Of a stretch of 15,011 nt of DNA, positions 1 to 6,550 are shown piece after piece. Position 1 is the stretch's first letter, and every line of letters starts with the position of its first letter. The notes below the pieces were generated by a model. It was not told where the DNA came from and did not search any database. It worked only from the letters and a program-made list of their open reading frames with translations. Made by a program: the position numbers and the translations under genes. Where the stretch lies: NCBI GenBank assembly GCA_041674625.1, contig JBAYVI010000085.1, positions 1-15,011 of the forward strand. Direction: 5' to 3'. The stretch is from BRH-c32 sp041674625. Its GTDB lineage: Bacteria; Bacteroidota; Ignavibacteria; Ignavibacteriales; Melioribacteraceae.

Positions 1-1374
1 TATTTATTAGCACATGGGCAGACCGGTTTATCTGTGGCGTTTGATCTTCCTACATTAATGGGGTATGATGCAGATGCACCAATTAGCAAAGGTGAAGTGG
101 GTATGTGCGGTGTTTCTATCTCTTCGTTAAGGGATATGGAAACGCTTTTTGCAGGAATACCGCTTGCAGATGTATCAACTTCAATGACGATTAATTCACC
201 TGCCTCAATTATATTTGCTTTTTATTTAGCAGTAGCGAAGAAGCAAGGTGTGCCATTTGAAAAATTACGGGGTACTTTGCAGAACGATATTCTAAAAGAA
301 TATATAGCGCAAAAAGAATTTATTTTTCCTCCTAAACCATCGATGCGAATAATTACAGATATGATTGAATACTGTACGAATGAGATCCCGCAATGGAATC
401 CGGTATCAGTCAGTGGATATCATATTCGTGAAGCAGGTTCAACTGCGGTACAGGAATTGGCTTATACATTAGCTGACGGATTCGCATATATAGAAGCGTG
501 CATTGAAAGGGGATTAGATATTGATTCATTTGCTCCGAGGATTTCATTCTTCTTTAATTCTCATCTTGATTTCTTTGAAGAGATTGCGAAATATCGAGCA
601 GCAAAGAGAATTTATGCTAAGAAGATGAAAGAAAAATATGGAGCAAAAAATCCGCGATCATGGTGGCTAAGATTCCATACACAGACAGCTGGTTGTACAT
701 TAACAGCGCAGCAACCGGAGAATAATATAGTTAGGACTGCATTCCAGGCACTAGCAGCAGTAATGGGAGGCACGCAGTCGCTACATACAAATTCTATGGA
801 TGAAACACTAGCACTTCCAAGTGAAAAAGCAGTGAAGATAGCTCTAAGGACTCAGCAATTGATTGCTTATGAAACGGGAGTAACGAATACAGTTGATCCA
901 CTCGGCGGATCTTATTTTATTGAGTCGCTAACTAATACGATGGAAGAGAAAGCGAATAAGATATTTAAAGAGATTGAAATGTTTGGAGGAGTTATTCCTG
1001 CTATTGAAGCAGGTTATTTCCAGAAAGAAATATCAAATGCAGCTTATCGATATCAAAAAGAATTAGAGAGAAAAGAAAAATATATTGTTGGAGTAAATGA
1101 ATTTATTGAAGAGAATGAAAAAGTTGATATTCCGATATTGACAATTTCGCCTGAAGTAGAGAAGAAACAAGTTGATGAACTAAGTCGATTAAGATCTGAG
1201 CGTGATAATGATAAAGTTGAGTTATGTTTAAAAGAGATTTCTTATGCAATAGAAAATGATATAAATATAATGCCTTCATTAATAAATGCGGCAGAAAATT
1301 ACGTTACTATGGGAGAGATAGTCTCTCAGATGAAAGTTCATTTTGGCATCTATGAGGAGAGTGCCGTTTTTTAA
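1..1374 (+). CDS. B12-dependent acyl-CoA mutase large subunit, isobutyryl-CoA mutase-like (5' partial)
   Basis: Catalytic TIM-barrel subunit of an adenosylcobalamin-dependent acyl-CoA mutase, which moves a carbonyl-CoA group by a radical mechanism in the cytoplasm. The reading frame is open from base 1 (YLLAHGQTGLSVAFDLPT), so the start and roughly the first 100 residues lie upstream; GTG at 34 is internal. Family motifs are QNDILKEYIAQKEFIFPP, SGYH (His codon 421-423, the conserved active-site His), LRFHTQTAG and GGTQSLHTNS. The protein stops just after FGIYEE, so there is no fused B12-binding domain; a separate small subunit must be encoded elsewhere. The residue aligned with Arg207 of Propionibacterium methylmalonyl-CoA mutase, which holds the substrate carboxylate, is Gln (codon 310-312), as in isobutyryl-CoA mutase. 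The Tyr89/Phe position that would settle substrate choice is outside the window. Family call certain; substrate inferred. Confidence 0.93.
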   Translation, partial: YLLAHGQTGLSVAFDLPTLMGYDADAPISKGEVGMCGVSISSLRDMETLFAGIPLADVSTSMTINSPASIIFAFYLAVAKKQGVPFEKLRGTLQNDILKEYIAQKEFIFPPKPSMRIITDMIEYCTNEIPQWNPVSVSGYHIREAGSTAVQELAYTLADGFAYIEACIERGLDIDSFAPRISFFFNSHLDFFEEIAKYRAAKRIYAKKMKEKYGAKNPRSWWLRFHTQTAGCTLTAQQPENNIVRTAFQALAAVMGGTQSLHTNSMDETLALPSEKAVKIALRTQQLIAYETGVTNTVDPLGGSYFIESLTNTMEEKANKIFKEIEMFGGVIPAIEAGYFQKEISNAAYRYQKELERKEKYIVGVNEFIEENEKVDIPILTISPEVEKKQVDELSRLRSERDNDKVELCLKEISYAIENDINIMPSLINAAENYVTMGEIVSQMKVHFGIYEESAVF

Positions 1375-1383
1375 TTTTTTTAT

Positions 1384-2583
1384 ATGATTAAAATTACAGT
1401 CTATTTATTGATTTTGCTTTTGTCTGCATATTATTTTTATTTAGTAGAAAGTGCAGCTGTGCGATTTAATTCCCATCATTTTGATGAGACAGAAGAAAAT
1501 AAAAATTATTTTTCTTTTTTATCAAAATTTAATAAAGAGATTTATGCTTTTTCTCTTTTAGGAATGATAGTATCAATATTATTTTCCTTTGCGGTAATTA
1601 TTTTGTTTGTGATAAATCCGTTACATATAGTTATCGCTTATATACTCATTGCAATTTTATTTTTATTAATGATAGCGATATTTAATTTCAGTAAGAAATC
1701 ATCAATCGATTTTGACCTAAGCCAATACTATCTATTAGTAAAACCAATAAAGCCGATAATAATACTTCTCGAAAAAGTATTTGGAAAGTTTAATACAATA
1801 GAGATACCACAATCGACTCTTTATTTTGGTACTCCAATTAATTTAAATGCAGAATTTCATGAAATAATACAGGATATGCCCGGTATATCTGAACTCAAGG
1901 AAGATGAATCTGATGTAATTAATAAAATCATTGAGAACAAGAATCAGAAAGTAAATGAAGCGATGACAGCTCGTACTCAGATTGTAGGAGTTGAGATAAC
2001 GGCAGATATTGATGAAGCGTTGAATCTATTTATCGATTCCGGTTATTCAAAGATTCCTGTTTATGAAGATAATCTTGATAATATTAAAGGGATAATATTT
2101 TCTAAAGATATGTTCCAATCGCCAAAAGATATTGCATCGATAATGAGGAAGGTAGTGTATGTTCCAGAGACAAAAAAAAGCTCCGAGATGTTGAATCAAT
2201 TTCTAAAGGATAATTTTTCATTCTCAGTTGTGGTTGATGAATTTGGTGGCACTTCGGGGATAATTACAGTCGAGGATTTGATTGAAGAGATGTTCGGAGA
2301 GATTGGAGATGAGTATGATGTAGAAGAGAAAATTATAAGAAAGCTTAATGACACGACTTATATATTAAGTGGGAAAGTGGAGATCGATTTAATAAACGAG
2401 GATTATGATTTAGAACTTCCATATGGAGAATATGAAACTATTGGCGGATTAATTTCCTCGATTACAGGGAAGATTCCACAAAGAGGAGAGAATATAAAGG
2501 TAGATAAATTTACATTCCATATCATTAAGTCAGACGAAACAAAGATAGAGATGGTAAGGATGACGCTATCAGCCGAAGAATAA
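1384..2583 (+). CDS. CNNM/CorC-HlyC-like membrane protein with paired CBS domains
   Basis: Probable inner-membrane protein of the CNNM/CorC (hemolysin C-like) family, members of which handle Mg2+/Co2+ or are of unknown function. Visible order: hydrophobic segments at about residues 4-21, 57-77 and 80-101; a linker; a CBS pair at about 190-315 (MTAR..., then DEFGGTSGIITVEDLIEEM at 285-303, the family's most conserved stretch); and a C-terminal CorC_HlyC transporter-associated domain at about 320-396. The membrane part is short and degenerate compared with the usual DUF21/CNNM domain: only ESAAVRF recalls the usual SxxE-A motif, and I do not see the conserved Gly/Asn-rich transport motifs. It may therefore be a regulatory or non-transporting relative. 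The ATG lies 9 nt after the mutase stop, which suggests cotranscription. No Shine-Dalgarno sequence is visible before it. Confidence 0.85.
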   Translation: MIKITVYLLILLLSAYYFYLVESAAVRFNSHHFDETEENKNYFSFLSKFNKEIYAFSLLGMIVSILFSFAVIILFVINPLHIVIAYILIAILFLLMIAIFNFSKKSSIDFDLSQYYLLVKPIKPIIILLEKVFGKFNTIEIPQSTLYFGTPINLNAEFHEIIQDMPGISELKEDESDVINKIIENKNQKVNEAMTARTQIVGVEITADIDEALNLFIDSGYSKIPVYEDNLDNIKGIIFSKDMFQSPKDIASIMRKVVYVPETKKSSEMLNQFLKDNFSFSVVVDEFGGTSGIITVEDLIEEMFGEIGDEYDVEEKIIRKLNDTTYILSGKVEIDLINEDYDLELPYGEYETIGGLISSITGKIPQRGENIKVDKFTFHIIKSDETKIEMVRMTLSAEE

Positions 2584-2624
2584 GAAATTAGGTATGGGTA
2601 TATTTATTTATTGTTAAGAAAAGA

Positions 2625-2639
2625 TTAATATTATATTAA
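2625..2639. repeat. 15-bp AT-only palindrome upstream of the regulator promoter
   Basis: TTAATATTATATTAA is a perfect inverted repeat with 7-bp arms around a single T. It ends 7 nt before the -35-like TTGACA of the regulator gene. It could be a protein-binding site, an A/T-rich UP-like element, or chance in this very AT-rich gap. The 125-nt gap between the CBS gene and the regulator contains no GC-rich terminator hairpin. Confidence 0.35.
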
Positions 2640-2646
2640 ATTTTAC

Positions 2647-2678
2647 TTGACAAAAAGATTTATATATCCTTATATTTG
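2647..2678 (+). promoter_or_regulatory. Promoter of the GntR/FadR regulator gene
   Basis: TTGACA at 2647-2652 is a perfect sigma70 -35 box. TATATTTG at 2671-2678 matches the Bacteroidetes -7 consensus TANNTTTG, 21 nt after the TTG; read the E. coli way, it is TATATT 18 nt after TTGACA. Both promoter grammars are met by the same bases. The expected transcript start is about 2683-2688, giving a leader of about 20-25 nt before the TTG start codon at 2709. No transcript data are available. Confidence 0.65.
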
Positions 2679-2693
2679 TATGAGGTATGACAA
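2678..2693. promoter_or_regulatory. Putative autoregulatory operator (GTATGA direct repeat, GT-N3-AC core)
   Basis: GTATGA occurs twice, at 2678-2683 and 2685-2690, one base apart. The second copy forms AGGTATGACAA (2683-2693), which contains the GT-N3-AC core of the FadR-subfamily operator consensus TNGTNNNACNA, with the right flank matching and the left T missing. TTGT (2676-2679) and ACAA (2690-2693) also form a loose inverted repeat. The site covers the expected transcription start, where a repressor would block its own gene. Inference from position and core motif only. Confidence 0.35.
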
Positions 2694-2708
2694 CTATAAG
2701 GTAAAAAC

Positions 2709-3440
2709 TTGTTTACAGAAGTAGGAAATAGGGATTCGCTAAGCAAAAAGATATCACATGAGATAGAAACGGCGATAAATTCAAATATTTTCAAAGAAGG
2801 AGATAAACTTCCGACTGAATTTGAATTATGTAAGCAATTTGGAGTAAGCAGGACTTCACTTCGTGAAGCATTGAGGACGCTAAGTGCTAAAGGATTAATT
2901 AGTGTAGAAAAGGGTCGCGGTATTTTTGTTAAAAAGCTTTCCTCCGATACTGTAACTGATCCGATGCAAAATTACCTAAAGTCTAAGATTGGCATGCCAT
3001 ATGTGTTGGAAGTAATTGAAGCAAGAAGGATAATCGAACCGGAAATAGCCCGTTCAGCCGCATTAAATAGGACTGATGCTGATATCGAGAAGATGAAGAT
3101 AGCTATTGAAAAGCTTAAAAACTATGAGGGCGGACCGGAAGGGCTTGCCAATGTTGATATGGAATTCCATTTTGATATTGCACTTGCTACTCAAAATCGC
3201 CTTATTCCCCTGATGGTAAAACCAGTTTTTAGACTCATGCCGATGATAAAATCAAAAATTATATCCGATATTCCTAATGCCATTGAATCTGCAATTATTT
3301 GGCATAAAAAAATATTAGATGCAATTATTGAAAAAGACCCACATAAAGCTTACGAAGAGATGAAACATCATTTAGTTATTGCTCATGAACATGCAGAAGA
3401 AATGTTAAGAATTGAAGGATTAATAAAGAAAGAAGAATAA
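2709..3440 (+). CDS. GntR-family transcriptional regulator, FadR subfamily with FCD ligand domain
   Basis: DNA-binding regulator of 243 aa. The N-terminal winged helix-turn-helix (about residues 10-76) carries the GntR signature: GDKLPTEFELCKQFGVSR, then SLREALRTLSAKGLI and GRGIFV. The all-helical FCD domain (about 95-235) binds an organic-acid ligand through a metal; the expected ligands are visible as D150, H154, H199 and H221. FCD regulators in sugar-acid loci typically sense uronate breakdown products, which suits the lyase genes downstream. The start is TTG: an in-frame stop lies at 2697-2699, no ATG occurs before the HTH, and AAGG (2698-2701) sits 7 nt upstream. It is followed by a 185-nt gap with symmetric sites and then the receptor gene. 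It is probably the local repressor or activator of that operon; the ligand is unknown. Confidence 0.92.
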   Translation: MFTEVGNRDSLSKKISHEIETAINSNIFKEGDKLPTEFELCKQFGVSRTSLREALRTLSAKGLISVEKGRGIFVKKLSSDTVTDPMQNYLKSKIGMPYVLEVIEARRIIEPEIARSAALNRTDADIEKMKIAIEKLKNYEGGPEGLANVDMEFHFDIALATQNRLIPLMVKPVFRLMPMIKSKIISDIPNAIESAIIWHKKILDAIIEKDPHKAYEEMKHHLVIAHEHAEEMLRIEGLIKKEE

Positions 3441-3454
3441 ATTTTTTTCCCATT

Positions 3455-3485
3455 TTTATATGTAAGACATCATATAACATATAAA
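3455..3485. promoter_or_regulatory. Nested inverted repeats, candidate operator between regulator and receptor operon
   Basis: The outer repeat is TTTATATGT (3455-3463) with ACATATAAA (3477-3485), 9 perfect pairs around a 13-nt spacer. Inside lies ATGTAAGACAT (3460-3470), a symmetric site with the GT-N3-AC core of FadR-type operators, and ATATG/CATAT (3458-3462 and 3471-3475) is also symmetric. Overlapping symmetries of this sort are more typical of a protein-binding site than of a terminator, and no GC stem is present. The likely binder is the FCD regulator encoded immediately upstream. Confidence 0.4.
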
Positions 3486-3584
3486 TAATTAGTGTTTAAT
3501 TGCAGTCAATTTTTAGATGTAAAGGTATTTAATTCTGGTTTTGTTTTAGTAAATGCCAAATTATTAAGAAAATAGTTAGTAAAT

Positions 3585-3596
3585 ATTTGTACAAAT
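3585..3596. promoter_or_regulatory. Perfect 12-bp palindrome ahead of the receptor gene
   Basis: ATTTGTACAAAT is a complete palindrome 29 nt before the receptor ATG, just upstream of its AGAGGAG ribosome-binding site (3609-3615). It could be an operator or, in the transcript, a weak structure near the ribosome-binding site. I found no convincing TANNTTTG promoter with a paired TTG in 3441-3625, so the operon promoter remains unplaced. Confidence 0.3.
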
Positions 3597-3625
3597 CAAT
3601 TTGAAAGTAGAGGAGTAATTGAACA

Positions 3626-6520
3626 ATGGGAAAGATTACCAAAGTTCTCTTGATGTTATTTATTACAATCTTTTTCTGCATCAGTAATATTTATGCTGGT
3701 GAAACAGGAAAACTCGCAGGGAAAGTAATTGATAAAGATTCCGGAGACCCTTTAATAGGTGCGAATATTGTTGTTGTTTCAAAATTGATAGAAGGTAAAG
3801 AGATCAAGTTGGATTTTATGATGGGTGCTGCTACCGATCTCGATGGAGAATATTATATTATAGGGATTGCACCCGGATATTATAATGTTAAAGTATCCTA
3901 TATAGGTTATACTGAAGAGCTCAGAACCTCCGTTGAAGTTAATATCGACAAAACCACAAAAATCGATTTTCAATTATCTGCAAAAAGTTTTGCAACCGAT
4001 GAAGTCATGGTGGTTGGTTTTGCTAGAGATAAGGCTGAATCAGACTTAACTGCGACACGCCAAACCTATGATATAAGCCGAATTGAATCAATGCCGGGTA
4101 TCACAAGTATAAGCGATGTAATCTCATTACAAGCAGATGTTTCCGATGGACATTTCCGAGGTGGCAGAAGCGGTGAATCTCTTTATTTGATAGGTGGATC
4201 ATCAATCGTAAATCCATTAAATAACTCACGCTCTTTTGAACCTATGACATTAGCGTTTCAGCAAGTAGAAGTATTCACCAGTGGTTTCAGTGCTGAATAC
4301 GGAAACGTTCAATCAGGCGTAATTAATATGGTTACAAAAGAGGGGCAGAATAAATGGGAAACCAGAATGGATGTCTCTTCTTCTAATTCATATTATAAGA
4401 CATGGGGCGGCAGTGTTTATAGCTTACGCAATAATTATTTTTATGAATTAATGAATAATCCGGATACGTGGCTAGATGGAAAAGACCCTGCATCAGGAAA
4501 AATACTTTGGACACATTTTGGAATTAATTTCCCAGAGAATTATCTCCCAAAAGTCCCTGTAAAATGGCCACCACTTCCTCCATTAAGCAGAAAAGATTCA
4601 CTTAGGACAGCTAATTTAGTTAGAGCGATGTGGTTAGAATCATTTAAGCAGCTCGGAATGAATTATGACAAGCCGGATTATAAAACAGATTTTTCAATTA
4701 GCGGTCCACTGGCACAAAATGCGGCATTCTTTTTAGCCGGACGATATGAAGTTGTAAATCCAATCTTACCTTCCACTGATCCTGATATACAAACTCAAAT
4801 CCTAAGCTCATTAGTATATAGACCTTTTGAAAACGATAAATTCAAAATGACAGTTAACTATAATAAGCAAACAACGAATGAATTTGGAAATGGTTTCTTT
4901 GGTTATTTCGATCCTGTATTTAATCTTACATTAAATACAAATACAACTGCACAAGTTGGTTTTGAATGGTATCATATTTTTAATCAATCTACTTTCTGGG
5001 AGACAAAGATAGGGATATTAACTACCGATGATGATGATAGAATAAATTTGTTAGGCGGAGATGAATATTCCACAATTTATAATGATAATAGCAATTGGAG
5101 ATTTTATACTGATCCATCAGGTCATACTGTTGGCAGCTTAAATACAACTACCGGTTATAGTAAGACACAATCATATAGTATTAATTCCGCAATCACCAGT
5201 CAAATAGATAAATATAATATGCTTAAGTCAGGTCTTCAATTCTTTTATTATGATATGGAAGTAAATAGAAGAATGAGCGCAACAAATGCGTCAAGTGTAA
5301 GATTAGACGATTACCATGTTTATCCATTTGAAGGAGCCCTTTATTTACAGGATAAAATGGAATTTGAGGGGATGATTGCTAATGTTGGATTGCGTTATGA
5401 TTTCTATAATTTTAATACTGATTACTATTTAGATAAATTTTCTCCTTATAGAAACCCAAATTTCAATCCAAAAGAACCCGGTTCAAAATATTATAGTAAA
5501 GAACTCTCAGGAAAAGAGAATACAAAGTTTACCTCAGCACTTCAACCAAGAATTGGAATTTCATTCCCTGTGGATGATCAAACAGTACTTCACTTGAATT
5601 ATGGAATCTTTACTCAGAGACCGGCCTTTGAATATGTATATGTAAGCAGATATAAATTATCACCTGAGCCAAATTTTACACGTCTCGGCAACCCTGAATT
5701 AAAACCTGAAAAAACCATTTCTTATGATGTTGGAATAGTACGTGCTCTTCCATTTGGTTTTAATTTAGATTTAAGTGCTTACTTAAAAGACGTTAGTAAT
5801 CTTGTTCAAGATGCACTTTATACTGATAAGAGTGGAAATTTATATCAAACGTTTAATAATAGAGAATATGCGGATATTAAAGGGTTTCATGTTAATCTCG
5901 AAAAAAATGATGGAAATATAACCGGATTTTTCAGATATAACTGGCAGGCGGTAACCGGTAAAACCTCTAGTGCTATTGGAGCAGTTTCTAGTGCCGTTTA
6001 TTATGAATCTGATCCGGCAAGTGATATACTTCCGGCTCCTGAAGATATTCATCTTGATTATGATAGAACACATCGAGTATTGGTCAATTTATCTTACAAA
6101 ACAGGTGAAGCATTTGAAATGTTTGGATTTAATCCATTTGCAAGGGTTTCTTTTAGTATATCATATCGATTCCAAAGTGGAAGACCTTTCACATATGATG
6201 CAACGGGACAAGGATTAAGAAATAACATACGTACACCGGATGAACATGATGTAAAGCTAAGAATAGATAAATCAGTAAAATTTGGAATTGTTGATCTTCA
6301 ATTCTACTTGGAAGGATTTAACTTATTCAATACAAAGACCTACAACTATTCGAGAACATTCTCTGATAGCCCGGATAATCAATATAGAACGATATACGTT
6401 CAGGATCAAGAAAACCTAACTACTGAAAGACAATTTGCTCCTTATGTAACGAATATCGAAAGTTATTTAATGGGAAATCAACCAAGACATTTTAGATTCG
6501 GCGTGAATTTACGGTTCTAA
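3626..6520 (+). CDS. TonB-dependent outer-membrane receptor with carboxypeptidase-regulatory-like N-domain
   Basis: Outer-membrane receptor of 964 aa that should import a bound ligand using TonB/ExbBD energy. Order: signal peptide (residues 1-24, cut after NIYA); a carboxypeptidase-regulatory-like beta-sandwich at about 28-117 (GKVIDKDSGDPLIGANIVV ... DLDGEYYIIGIAPGYYNVKV), as in SusC-type and other Bacteroidota receptors; a plug at about 140-235 (FRGGRSGESLYLIGG, then FSAEYGNVQSGVINMVTKEG at 221-240); and a beta-barrel ending in FRFGVNLRF, with the terminal Phe expected for BAM assembly. ATG is preceded by AGAGGAG at 10-nt spacing. It is first in a run of closely spaced exported-protein genes ending in a beta-helix protein and a PL6 lyase, so an oligosaccharide ligand is likely. 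No SusD gene follows. Without further evidence the substrate could also be another large ligand. Confidence 0.92.
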   Translation: MGKITKVLLMLFITIFFCISNIYAGETGKLAGKVIDKDSGDPLIGANIVVVSKLIEGKEIKLDFMMGAATDLDGEYYIIGIAPGYYNVKVSYIGYTEELRTSVEVNIDKTTKIDFQLSAKSFATDEVMVVGFARDKAESDLTATRQTYDISRIESMPGITSISDVISLQADVSDGHFRGGRSGESLYLIGGSSIVNPLNNSRSFEPMTLAFQQVEVFTSGFSAEYGNVQSGVINMVTKEGQNKWETRMDVSSSNSYYKTWGGSVYSLRNNYFYELMNNPDTWLDGKDPASGKILWTHFGINFPENYLPKVPVKWPPLPPLSRKDSLRTANLVRAMWLESFKQLGMNYDKPDYKTDFSISGPLAQNAAFFLAGRYEVVNPILPSTDPDIQTQILSSLVYRPFENDKFKMTVNYNKQTTNEFGNGFFGYFDPVFNLTLNTNTTAQVGFEWYHIFNQSTFWETKIGILTTDDDDRINLLGGDEYSTIYNDNSNWRFYTDPSGHTVGSLNTTTGYSKTQSYSINSAITSQIDKYNMLKSGLQFFYYDMEVNRRMSATNASSVRLDDYHVYPFEGALYLQDKMEFEGMIANVGLRYDFYNFNTDYYLDKFSPYRNPNFNPKEPGSKYYSKELSGKENTKFTSALQPRIGISFPVDDQTVLHLNYGIFTQRPAFEYVYVSRYKLSPEPNFTRLGNPELKPEKTISYDVGIVRALPFGFNLDLSAYLKDVSNLVQDALYTDKSGNLYQTFNNREYADIKGFHVNLEKNDGNITGFFRYNWQAVTGKTSSAIGAVSSAVYYESDPASDILPAPEDIHLDYDRTHRVLVNLSYKTGEAFEMFGFNPFARVSFSISYRFQSGRPFTYDATGQGLRNNIRTPDEHDVKLRIDKSVKFGIVDLQFYLEGFNLFNTKTYNYSRTFSDSPDNQYRTIYVQDQENLTTERQFAPYVTNIESYLMGNQPRHFRFGVNLRF

Positions 6521-6550
6521 TAATTATAAAATTTAGGAGTGTAGAGTTTT

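Noticed and set aside
34..1374. GTG at 34 as the true start of the mutase gene
   Set aside because: The frame is open to base 1 and the residues before GTG (AHGQTGLS) belong to the conserved family sequence; the gene is cut by the window edge.
3779..3973. Minus-strand open frame inside the receptor gene
   Set aside because: It lies wholly inside a well-supported gene, has no recognisable domain and no promoter or ribosome-binding site; other minus-strand frames at 5840-6073, 6549-6767, 7742-8367, 11510-11731 and 12032-12259 were rejected for the same reason.
5970..6218. Plus-strand frame inside the receptor gene
   Set aside because: It is a shifted frame of the beta-barrel coding region with no domain and no ribosome-binding site; the frame at 6693-6953 was rejected likewise.
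3626..6520. Receptor as siderophore or vitamin transporter
   Set aside because: The N-terminal carboxypeptidase-regulatory-like domain and the neighbouring lyase and surface proteins favour a glycan ligand, though this is context rather than proof.
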